From the NCBI GenBank assembly GCA_963210315.1, contig OY723249.1:124001-188000 (forward strand): a stretch of DNA of 64,000 nt, written 5' to 3'. This document shows positions 9,901 through 19,883 of this stretch, one piece after another. Both the position numbers and the translations under genes were made by a program. The notes under the pieces are model-generated. The model searched no databases. It worked only from the letters and a program-made list of their open reading frames with translations, and was not told the origin of the DNA. The DNA is from Rhynchopus euleeides (Eukaryota; Euglenozoa; Diplonemea; Diplonemida; Diplonemidae). Numbering within the stretch: position 1 is the first letter of the stretch; every line of letters begins with the position of its first letter.

Positions 9901-12460
9901 TCACAGGAGCTCGTCATATCCATCGTTGCTGCCGTACATCAACCTGTCAAGGTCGTAGCCCCCAGCACACGCAGCATAGGTGACTGGTGGTATGATCACA
10001 GCGGGTGCAAGGTACAGCAGCGCTGGCTGCCCATGCATCGTGACGTTGAGTGCGTAGTTGCAGACAATCTGTCGTGAGGGGTGGTTGGGGTGTGGCCACA
10101 GCAGGGGTAGGAAGAGGTGAGGCACACAAGAGGGCAGCGACACAAGAGAGAGAGAGTGTGTGTGTGTGTTGATCACTTTTTAGGTGGGTTAACCCTGCAC
10201 GGGTCCTAGCCCACCCTGTGTGTGTGTGTGTGCGCAGGGCAGGGTGTTCCCGGGAGGGCCCGCCACGCACATACCATGCCGACAATGAAGCCGAACACCG
10301 CCAGTGAGGTGAGTTCATATGACATGTCCTGCTCCTTCTCGAAGGCGAGCAGCGACGCGACGACAAGGCCCGGAAACACAATATCGCCTGCCCCCAGCAG
10401 GGAGAAGTGCCCAGGCGCGACGGGGAACCTGTGATATGCATGGCGTGTTATGTCATGAGGGGCAGCGCTCGAAACCAGAAGAGAAAGGCAGACTTGAAGC
10501 CACATTTTGGGAATCAACAGCGGCAACGATTGAAATGTGTCACTGATATGTACACCCCCCCCCCCCCTAGGGGGGGTCAAATGGGGGTGACAAACACGAT
10601 TTTTCAAAAAACCGGCGCAGAGGCCCCAAAGCCCCCGTAAACCCTCCAAACCCCCCCAGATCGGTCCGGAAACCCATCGAACCCCACTTTTCCACCATTC
10701 CGGGCACCTCAGGTGCCCGAATTGGGGTACCTAAATTTTGTGCCACCGTTTGGTACCGGACAGTGCCACTGTGTGGGAGGTTGGAAAAGAAAATGCCCCA
10801 ACACACCACATCTGAGGGTTGCAATGCATGTTGCTTGCCAACCACGTCATCCGGTGGGTGTCAGGCGCTATGTAGGTGGCATGAGCCAGGTCTTCGATGT
10901 GTTCTGGCTTGTATATGTACCTCCCTGCCTGCGGCACAGGCACTGCCTTTGTCCCCCACACCAGCCACAGAGAGCGTATTGTACTCGGTCCACGGTTGCT
11001 GATTCATTGTGATGCGTTGTATCCTCGAGTGAACGTCACACACTAGTGGCACCACCACCCGCCATCCGAGAGCTGTATTGACTTTGCGCCCTTCCGTTGC
11101 ATTCACCTCGCCACGCATATTGCACCGTTCAGTACCAGTGCTCTTGGGCCAGGCAAAGTAGACCGCAGCAACTACCAATTCTGGCACAATGGGTACCACG
11201 ACAGCGCACTTCGTGTGTTCCCGGAATGTACAGCTCGTGTTGCAACAGTCGTTGTCAACACATCCCGGTTGTGGAGCACTGCTGCACAGGAATCACACGA
11301 CCATCTGGACTTGTTCCGTACCTACAGGCAGCCTCCCGGTGCATGGTGGCAGGGAGGTACATATACAAGCCAGAACACATCGAAGACCTGGCTAATGCCA
11401 CCTACATAGCGCCTGACACCCACCGGATGACGTGGTTGGCAAGCAACATGCATTGCAACCCTCAGATGTGGTGTGTTGGGGCATTTTTTTTTCCAACCTC
11501 CCACACAGTGGCACTGTCCGGTACCAAACGGTGGCACAAAATTTAGGTACCCCAATTCGGGCACCTGAGGTGCCCGGAATGGTGGAAAAGTGGGGTTCGA
11601 TGGGTTTCCGGACCGATCTGGGGGGGTTTGGAGGGTTTACGGGGGCTTTGGGGCCTCTGCGCCGGTTTTTTGAAAAATCGTGTTTGTCCACGTAAAAGGG
11701 TGGCATTTGACCCCCCCTACCCCCCCCCCCCCCCGAGAAAACCAAACAGTTTTGCCGCAGTGTGTAGAAGCGTCAACAAAACACAGGAAAAATTCATCAG
11801 AGCGGTTGTAGCTGTGAAGTGAAAGGGGGCTTTGCGCAACCCCAGCTAGGGATGGGAGAAGGGGATGCCAGCATACACAAAAGCACCCGGGGAGTTGAGG
11901 TACCCCCTGTGGGTGGTGGCGACTGAAACCATCACGCCCTGCCCGAAGAAGCGGTCGGAGTAGAAGACCCAGAACACGTCGTACACCGTCAGCAGCAGCA
12001 GCAGCTTCATGGCGATCCCTACCGCCTTCGGGCGGAGGAAGCAGAGGGCCGTGACCACCACGCTGCCTGTCAGCAGGTCGTGCAGCAGCCAGTGCCCGGA
12101 ACCGAGCCACAGCGCCACCAGGAGTATGGCAAAGATCTGGGCTGTGACACGGTACTGCCCCACCAGGGGGCGTGCGACGAAGGGCACGGCGTAGCAGGCC
12201 AGGATTGTGTAGGTCGCGAGCACCACCCAGAACATGAAGGAGCTGAAGAAGTACATCAGCAGCAGCCCGATGGACGCGATGATCGGCAAGCTCCACGCCA
12301 CCGTGTCGTCCACCTCCACCACCGCCGCATCGCTGTGCCTGTCGCCCAGCAGCAGCGGCGCCTCCTCCTCCTCCTCCTCGATCTTCTCGCTAACACGCCA
12401 GCACGCCACGCCCAGCACAGCAGCGCTCCATGAGATCACACCAACCTGCGCCCAGGCCAT
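9901..12460 (-). CDS. Signal peptide peptidase (intramembrane aspartyl protease), three exons
   Basis: Exons 12460-11877, 10428-10275 and 10068-9901 join in frame into 301 residues. Donors are GTATGC and GTATGT and acceptors end in CAG. The presenilin-type catalytic motifs are present in order: YD at residues 160-161 (LLLTVYDVFWVF), GAGD with Asp210 (SLLGAGDIVFPG) and PAL at 261-263 (MHGQPALLYLAP). Several hydrophobic segments lie between residues 55 and 270, as expected of a polytopic protease of the ER membrane that cuts leftover signal peptides and type II membrane segments. An acidic stretch (EKIEEEEEEAP, near residue 30) precedes the core. It is slightly shorter than animal family members because the N-terminal membrane region is reduced. 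Intron 1 (1448 bases) holds a large foldback element and a fragment of the core repeat. Confidence 0.95.
10567..11722. repeat. Foldback element with near-identical 365-base arms, inside intron 1 of the peptidase gene
   Basis: Bases 10567-10929 reappear as the reverse complement at 11348-11722 with only a few differences, separated by a unique loop of about 418 bases. The outer ends carry long C/G runs, and the arms include the palindrome GGGCACCTCAGGTGCCCG. No protein is evident. The intron transcript would fold into a hairpin of about 365 base pairs. It fits a foldback transposon or a recent inverted duplication. Confidence 0.92.
11761..11822 (-). repeat. Fragment of the core repeat (core plus R part)
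   Basis: GTGTAGAAGCGTCAAC at about 11763 is followed by AATTCATCAGAGCGGTTGTA and GCTGTGAAGTG, matching the R part of the full repeat at 21715-21902 read on the minus strand. The S part is missing. It lies between the foldback element and exon 1 of the peptidase gene. Confidence 0.75.
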
Positions 12461-13750
12461 CACCACCAAACACAAGGGAACAGGTCTTCTCAGTCAGGGT
12501 GGGGCAACGCCTCCAGTGGGTAGGATAGCCAAAAGGCAAGGTGTACAGGCCCTCCTCGACCCACACTCGGGGGTGTGCGGTCCGTGTCGTGTGTGTAGAG
12601 GACGAAACCCTGTAGTGCTATCGGCATGGCGGTCGTGGCGGTGGGGCGTTTGGCGATGGGGTTTTCAAAAGTGGGGGCTGTGGGCGTGGGGTGTGGGGGT
12701 GGAGTGGGGTGGGGTGGTTGGGGGGTTTCCGTCATTATCTTCCAGACACATCTTTGTCGAGGGGGGGGGGGTGCAGTCGCGTGCCGCTTTGACTGTGGCA
12801 TGCGACGCTACGTTTGGTTTGGACTTTCGTCGGGGTGGTGATTAGAACTCCGGCACGTCACCGCCATGGGGGGAGGGGGGGTCTGTATTTTGTTTGGGTT
12901 ACAGCAACTCACGTGCTTGCTCATGCGGGCGGAATCGCGACCTGCCGCATGCTGCAAACCAAATATGTATGAATCCGCAAACCCGGAGCGCCTTTGCTGA
13001 TTTTTGAACCGGAATATTTAATGTACATGGGGAGGGTGCGAAAACCGAAAAGGGAACATCAATCAAAAGTCGCGTAAAAAGTCTGTATTTTTTTTTGGTA
13101 TTGACGACCACTAACCCCGGAGTGCAAGACACGCCAGGGCAGTGACGTACACAAAAATCGGTACCTTCCTTTATTTTGCGCGTCCTGTATGGTCACCTCT
13201 TTTTCCTTCTTGCACATTCATACCCAACTGCGGCAGGGGGTGTAAAACACATTCCTGCCTCGACGCTGGCTAGTTTTGTCTGGGAGTTGTCCTTTCTCAG
13301 CATCACAATCCGAAAACACAGGGCGTTGTTAAACGTTTTTTGAGGGGAGGGGGGTGGCTGCCTGACGTTGAGCTGCACGATTGCCACCCATGCCCCGCCA
13401 CAAAAGGAGGGGGTGGGGGGTGGGGGGAATGGGGCGGAAACGAAAAAATTCGAAAAACGCAGAGGGGAGGAAAATCTCGTCGAGCGGGTGAAAACGTCAC
13501 CCACGACTATTATTACCGGGGGTCGGGGGTTTGATGGAACCCCCTGCCCCCGCGAGGTGGCTTCTTCAAGCGTCCACCCCGTGCAGTAACCTATTCGGAA
13601 CAAGAGAAAGGGGGTCGGGGTGGGGGTGGGGGAAAGTCAAGGATTTTTTGGAAATATTCGCACAAGCGCAATGGGCCTGTGGGTTGTTGGCTAATTTCGG
13701 CCACAAAGGTGGGGTGTGTGCCTTCGTGGTGGTGTTGCAGTGGCGGCAGC
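12461..13750. other. Intergenic region between peptidase and isocitrate lyase
   Basis: About 1.3 kb with G runs and a T-rich segment near 13085. No gene or RNA is recognised. Bases 12428-12480 upstream of the peptidase ATG have no strong pyrimidine run. Confidence 0.4.
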
Positions 13751-15562
13751 TCATGCCTTCTTGGCGTCGAACTCGTCGTCGAAGACGAAGTCCGGGGTGC
13801 GGGGCTCCTCCAGAGAGCTGGTGAACTTGCGCTTGCGCGAGGACGGGGGCTCGGAGTGCTCGGCGTCGTGTGCCGCCTTCTTCGTCTCCTTGAACTGGTC
13901 CTCCGTCACACCCTGGCTCATGATACCGGTGGAGGTCAGGTTGTTGACCAGACCCGACTGGAAGTCGACGACCTGGGCACCGCTCCACTTCTGGTGGGTC
14001 AGGGTGTCGACGCCGTGGGCACGCTCCTCACGCTGGATGCGCTCCACGTAGGCGCGCATGCCACGCTCGGCGTAGTCACGCGTGAACAGGTCCGTCCCGA
14101 GGGCGTTGCTGTGCAGACCCGCGAGGGTGCAGAACTGCCACACGAACCCGTGGCGACCGATGTCGCGCGTGAAGGACTCCATGCCCGCGTCCGACAGGCC
14201 CGACACGTCCCAGTTGAACGAGGGGGACAGGTTGTACGCCAGGTACTGGTTCGGGTGCTCTGCGTGCACACCAGCCGCGAACTTCGCCGCCTGCTCCACG
14301 TTCGGCGTGTCGGTCTCCATCCAGATCAGGTCGGCGTGCGGGGCGAACGCCTTGGCGCGCTGGATGCACAGGTCCATCCCGCTCAGGACACGGTAGTACC
14401 CCTCACGCGTGCGGGGCTTGTACCACGACCAGTACAGCTCCACACCCAGGTCGCGTGCCAGCTCGCGCTGCTCCACGTGCCCCAGCGACGTGTAGTTCGC
14501 GTCCCACGTCTGCAGCGCGTCCTTGATGGATGCCTCCGTCTTGCCCAGCTTCTTGATCTCGTCGGTCACCACCTCACCGAAGGTCGCCAGGTTCGCCTTC
14601 TCACCCCACACCGTCTGTGCCTTCATCATCTCCTCAGGCGACAGGCGCGCCTTCTCCATGTCGCGCAGGGCGTCCACCAGGTTGGGCAGGTCCTTGTTGC
14701 GCGTCCCCATGATGAAGGGGTGGTCACGCGTGTCGATGTTGTTGTCCAGGAACTGCGCGGAGTCAGCGTCCGTGCGCCCGACCACCAGGGTCTGCGTCCC
14801 CATCACGTCGAACTGCAGACGTGCAGCCTTCAGCCGCTCCACGTGCTCCTGGATCGACACCAGCACCTTCCCGCCCATGTGCCCGCACTTCTTCGTCCCC
14901 GCCTTCTGGTCCTCCAGGTGGATACCCGCGGCACCCGCCTCAGCCATCATCTTCGCCAGCTTCATCACGGCCGACACACCGCCGTGCCCCGTGTCACCGT
15001 CCGCGATGATGGGGGCGAAGTAGTCCACAATGGGGGTCGCACGGCGCTCCGCCTCCGTCATCTGGCTGCGCGCCAGGGCCTGCTTCCGGTCGTGGAACAT
15101 CAGCGCGCGGAACAGCTGGTCCACCTTGTTGGGCACCGTGTCCATCGGGTAGTCCGCCAGGTCCGGACCGGGCTCGTTCGACGTGGAGCACGTCGACGAC
15201 GACTGCCACCCGCTCACGTAGATCGTCGGCACAGACTTCACCATCTGGGTGATCTGGACGGGGTCAAGGCACCCGTACGTCCACGTCGTCTCCTTGTTGT
15301 CCCAGTTCTTCCCGAACATCGACCACGCCTTCTTCGCCGACTCGTTGGCCAGGTGGTACCGGTTGCTCGTCTCCGGGAACGTCCCGCGCAGGCGCGCAAC
15401 ATCCTCCGCAGACCACGTCCGCTCCGTCTTGCTGAAACGCGGCAGGTCGAAGAAGTCCTGCACCTTCGCAACCTCGTCCGCCAGGCGCAGACCCTCGGGG
15501 TCGCTCCCGAACGCTCTGCGCCCCTGCGCGAGCACGCGCGACGTCGTCTTGGCCGTCTGCAT
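13751..15562 (-). CDS. Isocitrate lyase
   Basis: An intronless frame of 603 residues. It cleaves isocitrate to glyoxylate and succinate, the first committed step of the glyoxylate bypass used to make sugar from acetate or fat. The signature KKCGH lies at residues 224-228, with catalytic Cys226 inside [12 protein letters not shown]. The metal- and substrate-binding GDTGHGG is at about 189-195, and [10 protein letters not shown] and NLSPSFNW follow in the C-terminal half. The length suits the eukaryotic long form with its insertion. The first ATG in frame is at 15562, and TTTTTGTCAG ends five bases before it, a likely trans-splice acceptor. The C terminus (DEFDAKKA) is not a peroxisomal SKL-type signal. 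The N terminus ([13 protein letters not shown]) has arginines and could be a mitochondrial signal, but this is unproven. No malate synthase domain is fused, unlike the Euglena enzyme. Confidence 0.97.
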   Translation of the reverse strand: MQTAKTTSRVLAQGRRAFGSDPEGLRLADEVAKVQDFFDLPRFSKTERTWSAEDVARLRGTFPETSNRYHLANESAKKAWSMFGKNWDNKETTWTYGCLDPVQITQMVKSVPTIYVSGWQSSSTCSTSNEPGPDLADYPMDTVPNKVDQLFRALMFHDRKQALARSQMTEAERRATPIVDYFAPIIADGDTGHGGVSAVMKLAKMMAEAGAAGIHLEDQKAGTKKCGHMGGKVLVSIQEHVERLKAARLQFDVMGTQTLVVGRTDADSAQFLDNNIDTRDHPFIMGTRNKDLPNLVDALRDMEKARLSPEEMMKAQTVWGEKANLATFGEVVTDEIKKLGKTEASIKDALQTWDANYTSLGHVEQRELARDLGVELYWSWYKPRTREGYYRVLSGMDLCIQRAKAFAPHADLIWMETDTPNVEQAAKFAAGVHAEHPNQYLAYNLSPSFNWDVSGLSDAGMESFTRDIGRHGFVWQFCTLAGLHSNALGTDLFTRDYAERGMRAYVERIQREERAHGVDTLTHQKWSGAQVVDFQSGLVNNLTSTGIMSQGVTEDQFKETKKAAHDAEHSEPPSSRKRKFTSSLEEPRTPDFVFDDEFDAKKA

Positions 15563-15699
15563 CTTGACTGACAAAAACGAGTGTACACCTGCAGGCGTGG
15601 TGGAGCAAACTAAAGCACAACAAACGAATGCAATATGCCGCAAACCTCGAAACTGACCCGACCTCTATCACACTCGACCTACTGAATCCTGAGACAAGT

Positions 15700-16116
15700 C
15701 TATGCCTGCTTGGCAATCACTGTGTTGTTCGGGAAGGCACGCATCGCCTCGGCGGTGAGTGGATCCTCTTCGTCGAAACCCTCTGCCATGTGCAGGTACT
15801 CACACGTGGCCGAGCACAGCTCTTCGTTCCTGGACTCAATCGAGTGCCGCAGAATGCGTGCCACTGTGGCAGTCACAGTCGCATCCGTCCGCAAGTACTG
15901 CCGCTGCTTCGCATCAACCTTTGCCAAGGCAAACAGCGAAATCACCGTATCCTCCATGTGCTTGGGGTCGTCAGGCTTCGTCTCGTACACGTCGATAATC
16001 ATGTGAGCATCCAGTTCAAGCAGCGCTTGGAAGAAGGGGTCATCTGCCCCTACCTTCCAGTAGCAGCGCGCCTGCACATGAGTCACCCGCCTGAGGGACG
16101 CGACACAACGTCGCAT
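15700..16116 (-). CDS. Small unknown protein, probably mitochondrial
   Basis: A 138-residue frame that starts MRRCVASLRRVTHVQARCYW, a typical arginine-rich mitochondrial presequence. The rest is acidic and helical (FFQALLELDAHMIIDVYE, RILRHSIESRNEELCSATC). I do not recognise a family. It lies 138 bases before the isocitrate lyase start and 170 bases after the end of the long coiled-coil gene, all on one strand, as in a polycistron. AG acceptors occur 4-10 bases upstream of the ATG. An ATG 36 bases further upstream would hide the presequence and is less likely. Confidence 0.75.
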   Translation of the reverse strand: MRRCVASLRRVTHVQARCYWKVGADDPFFQALLELDAHMIIDVYETKPDDPKHMEDTVISLFALAKVDAKQRQYLRTDATVTATVARILRHSIESRNEELCSATCEYLHMAEGFDEEDPLTAEAMRAFPNNTVIAKQA

Positions 16117-16285
16117 GGTTGCTGCCTGCTTGTGTGGATGCGATGTGGGCAAGGGGCGAGGGGGGCGGGGGGGTGGGAAAGGTGGGAAAGGCAGGGCTTA
16201 CACGGCTCACGGACGCTTCATCGTTCGGACTTCTCTACAGGACTGGCTCTATGACTCTAACGCACAACACTGTACAACAAACAGA

Positions 16286-19200
16286 TTAAAAGGCCTCCAC
16301 CTCGTGCGGCAGAAGCAGGCCGTACGGGGTTTCGAGGGAGTGGGGCGAGGCACACAGCCACCATTCGAAGAAGAGCTCACGCAGCGCAGCGTCGCGCGAG
16401 GTCGCTGCCAGGAGCTGTGCAGTGTGCAGCTCGTGGACTGCGTCGTCAGCGCAGAAGGTCTGGCTGCACAGCACCCGGTCCAGCCGGCAGCTCATCTCGT
16501 GGCGCCACCATGCCTCCACAGCCTCTTGCGAGAGGGACGCCGTCACACCCGCCTCCTTCAGCAGCCCCTTCGCCGCATCTTCCTGCATGCCGAGGCGGCG
16601 CACCACGTCTGGGATGTCTTCCACCTTGACCGTGTCCTGCCCATTGCAGGCCTGTGCGACACAGGCACGCACCTGTGTGCCGCCTGCCTTGGTTACGATG
16701 CTCTTGAGCTGCTCGAGGGACACGCGCTGCTCGCATGCCTTGGCGCGTTGGTCTTCGCAAGCAGCCCTCTCTAGGTCCACGCTGAGGCGCAGCTCGTCCG
16801 CTTCAGCCTTGAGTGTGGTGCACTTCTCCACCAGCGCCACCACAGCCTCGACGCACTCTGTGTGGCTCCCCTCGCAGCGGACCACCTTCGCGATCTGTGA
16901 GATGTGCACCCGCAGCAGTTCGATCTCCGCCGCTGCCGCCTTGCTCTCGTAGCGCGATGCCTCGGAGTGCTCGTCGTCGTCACCCGCCAGGCGGTCAGCG
17001 AAGTCGTCACGCTCGTCGATGAGCTTGCGGATTGTCTTCAGCACATCAGCCTCGTCGATGCCAAGGGCGCGGAGCTCCGCACACGTCGCCTCCTGCGCCC
17101 TGCAGCGCTCCCGCAGTTCGTCGCTCTCATCTGTGAGGCGCTCGATCTGGTCGCGCAGCGTCAGCAGGAGGGCGTCGTGCTCGAACTGCACCTTGTGGAG
17201 GTTCCCCTCGTACTCGGTGATGATGGTCTTGCAGTACGCCAGCTCCTCTGCCGTGGCTGCCAGCTGAGCCCTGAGATCCTCGTCAGGGTGCGGCGAGCTC
17301 TGCAGCGGGTGGTCGCTGTTGTCGAGGAGGCGGTCGGTCGTCGCACGCTCGTGCTGGAGGGCCTGCACGGCAGTCTGCACATCTGCCTGATCACGCGTGT
17401 CGGGCTCGCTGGCGAGTGAGCGCACGAGCGACATCGCGGCATCGCCGTACATGCCATAGGCAGAGACACGCAGCGCCTGCAGTTCGCGGTCCTGCTGCTC
17501 AGCCGCACTGCGGAGACTGATCAGCTGCGTCTCGGCAATACGCACTGCATGGTCTGCAGACACACGCCGCTGCTCCTCGCGGGTGCTGTGGGTCTGGGCC
17601 TCCGAGCGCTGGCGGCGCAACCCCGCACGCTCCTTCTGCAGCGCTTCGAGCTGGGCCATCAGCGCGGCACGCTCCTTCTCAAGCGTGAGCGTCGAGTCCT
17701 TCAGCATCTGCTTGCCCTTCTCCAGCAGCTGCAGGCGCTGGGCCTTGTCGCGGTTGGATTTATGCAGCTTCGCCTTCTCATCAACAACCGCACGCACCAC
17801 CTCCACGCAGGTGTCGGGCTCCACCTCCCTGCCCACCACCTCTGCCAAGGCCTCCATGATGCTTCCCAGCTTCTCATGCGCATCGTGTGCCTCGTTCGAC
17901 GCCTTCACCTCCGCGATGCGGCTCTGCAGAGACACAGAACTCGCCTCCAGCGCCTGCCGCTGCACGCCCTCCAGGCGGCGCGTCAGCTGCACGACCTCCT
18001 TCTCGAGACGCTTCCGCCCCTCCTCCATCGCCTCGTAGGCAGCCTTGCTGGCACCCTGCTCTTCGCGCATGTCCTCGATGGATGATTCGGCCGCGCGTAG
18101 CTTTGCCTGTGTATCGGTCAGCTGCGCGGCAGTCGTGGCCTGCGTGTCCTCCAGCTTGTTGTGGTCCTCCTGCAGCTGCTCCCACGACTCCGCCGTGCTG
18201 CGCAGGCTCACATCCGCCTCCTTCATCAGGTCCTTCACCGCCGTCAGCTCGGCAGACACCTTCCCGACGCAGCGCTTCTCGGCAGCCACCGCTTCCTCCA
18301 GCGCCTGCACCTCCTCGTCGTGGGAGGCAGCCATCTCCGCCACCTGCGCCTGGTGCACCTCCTGTATGTCGCGTATCTCTGCCGCGTGCACCTCCACCTC
18401 GTCCGCAGCCTGCTCCCTCTGCTGCAGCAGGGCTGTCTCGGATGCGGCCAGCAGCCTCCCTGCGTCGTTGGCCCGGTCCACATACGCCTGCACGCCTGCG
18501 ACGCAGTCCTGGGGAGGCACGTCGTGCAGCCCCACCAGGCTGGCGATCTGCGCCATATGCTGCCGCAGGACAGACACCTGCACAGCTATGCCGCTCGTCG
18601 ACGCCTGCACACGCTCCACCTCTGCAGCAGCTGCGTGCTGCTGCGCGCGGGCATCGTTGAGGGCGCGCTTGCAGTTCAGCACCTCGTCGGAGCAGCGCGC
18701 CGCGTCCTTCGTTTGGTCGACGCGCCTGCGGATCTCCGCCTCCAGGTCGCAACGCAGCTCCTCGTTGGCACGTGCCTGGCGCTCGGCAAGGGCACACCCC
18801 TCCTCGACGGTGTGCTGCAGCTCCGACACGGTGTGCTTGAAGTTGAGAATCTCCGTCTCGTGCAGCGCCGCCTGGTCCTGCATCTGGGCCCGCAGCTGCG
18901 CCTCCTTTGAAGCCGCTTGCGCCCGCACCGCATCCAGCTGCAGGCGCATCCCCTCGAGCGACTCGGCGTCAGACCGCCCCCTCTCGCTCGCGGCACGGGA
19001 GGCCTCCACCACTGCCTCGCAGCTGGCATCGGCAGGCAGGTCGTAGAGCGCCGCCAGCGCACCCACGCGGCGCTTGCATTCCGCCAGCTCGGCGCCCTGG
19101 CTGTTGAGCAGCGCGACACGCTCGTTGATGGCGTGCGCCAGGAGGTCGTCCGCCGCAGGGTGCTCCAGCTCGATCGGCAGCGCCAGCACCTTGCACACCT

Positions 19201-19690
19201 CCGCCGCAATCCTGCCGCGCCTGCCCGCCTCCTCCTTGCTGGCCTCCACGTCGCGGTGCGCCTGCTGCAGGTCCTTCTTCAGGGCAGATGCCAGCAGGCG
19301 CTGCTCGCCAGCATCCTCCTCTGCCTTCGCCAGCCGCCCCACCAGCACGCCTGCCTGGGGAGAGAGGGGCGACAGCGCGAGGGCGGAGTACTCCTTCACC
19401 TCCTTTCCCTCCCTCACCTCCTTCACAGGCAGCCGGATGGGCGATCGCACAGATGTGGCGGTCTGCTGCGCTGTGTCCTTCTCTGCAGCAGGCATGTCCG
19501 AGGGGCGGGGTGGCGACATGGTTGGCACGGTGCGCTGCCTCCCCCTCGGCGACACGCCACCGACAAGCGTCATGGCGCTCGTGCGCCTCGCGTGCACGCG
19601 GCGCACCGCGGGCTTCAGCGCATCCCACCCAGGCCACTCGTCTGCCACCTCGGGCGACTCCTCCATCCTGACCTGTGCTGTGCGGGCCAT
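16286..19690 (-). CDS. Long coiled-coil protein with a repeated helical module, 1134 residues
   Basis: Intronless. Residues 1-120 are basic and low-complexity; from about 120 to 1000 the protein is almost all coiled coil rich in Glu, Gln, Ala and Arg. At least five places carry the same module of about 35 residues that interrupts the heptads: about 158-198, 207-240, 375-412, 607-645 and 927-962. Examples are QIASLVGLHDVPPQDCVAG and QIAKVVRCEGSHTECVEAV; the shared pattern is a hydrophobic helix, a loop, then C-x2-A/V-V-x-A-hydrophobic-V-[DE]. The last 120 residues are less regular (EAWWRHEMSCRLDRVLC). I do not recognise the family; a cytoskeletal or flagellar scaffold is an inference. I chose the ATG at 19690 because CACACAG ends 11 bases upstream; another in-frame ATG lies at 19789. 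Confidence 0.85.
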   Translation of the reverse strand: MARTAQVRMEESPEVADEWPGWDALKPAVRRVHARRTSAMTLVGGVSPRGRQRTVPTMSPPRPSDMPAAEKDTAQQTATSVRSPIRLPVKEVREGKEVKEYSALALSPLSPQAGVLVGRLAKAEEDAGEQRLLASALKKDLQQAHRDVEASKEEAGRRGRIAAEVCKVLALPIELEHPAADDLLAHAINERVALLNSQGAELAECKRRVGALAALYDLPADASCEAVVEASRAASERGRSDAESLEGMRLQLDAVRAQAASKEAQLRAQMQDQAALHETEILNFKHTVSELQHTVEEGCALAERQARANEELRCDLEAEIRRRVDQTKDAARCSDEVLNCKRALNDARAQQHAAAAEVERVQASTSGIAVQVSVLRQHMAQIASLVGLHDVPPQDCVAGVQAYVDRANDAGRLLAASETALLQQREQAADEVEVHAAEIRDIQEVHQAQVAEMAASHDEEVQALEEAVAAEKRCVGKVSAELTAVKDLMKEADVSLRSTAESWEQLQEDHNKLEDTQATTAAQLTDTQAKLRAAESSIEDMREEQGASKAAYEAMEEGRKRLEKEVVQLTRRLEGVQRQALEASSVSLQSRIAEVKASNEAHDAHEKLGSIMEALAEVVGREVEPDTCVEVVRAVVDEKAKLHKSNRDKAQRLQLLEKGKQMLKDSTLTLEKERAALMAQLEALQKERAGLRRQRSEAQTHSTREEQRRVSADHAVRIAETQLISLRSAAEQQDRELQALRVSAYGMYGDAAMSLVRSLASEPDTRDQADVQTAVQALQHERATTDRLLDNSDHPLQSSPHPDEDLRAQLAATAEELAYCKTIITEYEGNLHKVQFEHDALLLTLRDQIERLTDESDELRERCRAQEATCAELRALGIDEADVLKTIRKLIDERDDFADRLAGDDDEHSEASRYESKAAAAEIELLRVHISQIAKVVRCEGSHTECVEAVVALVEKCTTLKAEADELRLSVDLERAACEDQRAKACEQRVSLEQLKSIVTKAGGTQVRACVAQACNGQDTVKVEDIPDVVRRLGMQEDAAKGLLKEAGVTASLSQEAVEAWWRHEMSCRLDRVLCSQTFCADDAVHELHTAQLLAATSRDAALRELFFEWWLCASPHSLETPYGLLLPHEVEAF

Positions 19691-19883
19691 GGGGTGTGAC
19701 ACTGTGTGGGCAGCACGTCGCAGCGGCAAATGCGCCAGAGAAAAAAAGCACAGCACCTCTCGCCCACTGGAGGAGAGCCGCATCCACATCCTCTGCTGTG
19801 CGGACGGATGCCCGCACAGTGCACTGACAGCAGGGCCCTGCCCGCAGACAGACCACACAGGCTAGGGAGCTCCCGAAAGGGGC

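Noticed and set aside
13679-15571. A 630-codon open frame on the plus strand opposite isocitrate lyase
   Set aside because: It is a shadow: GC-rich third positions of the real gene keep the opposite strand open. The protein is Arg/His/Leu-rich without motifs.
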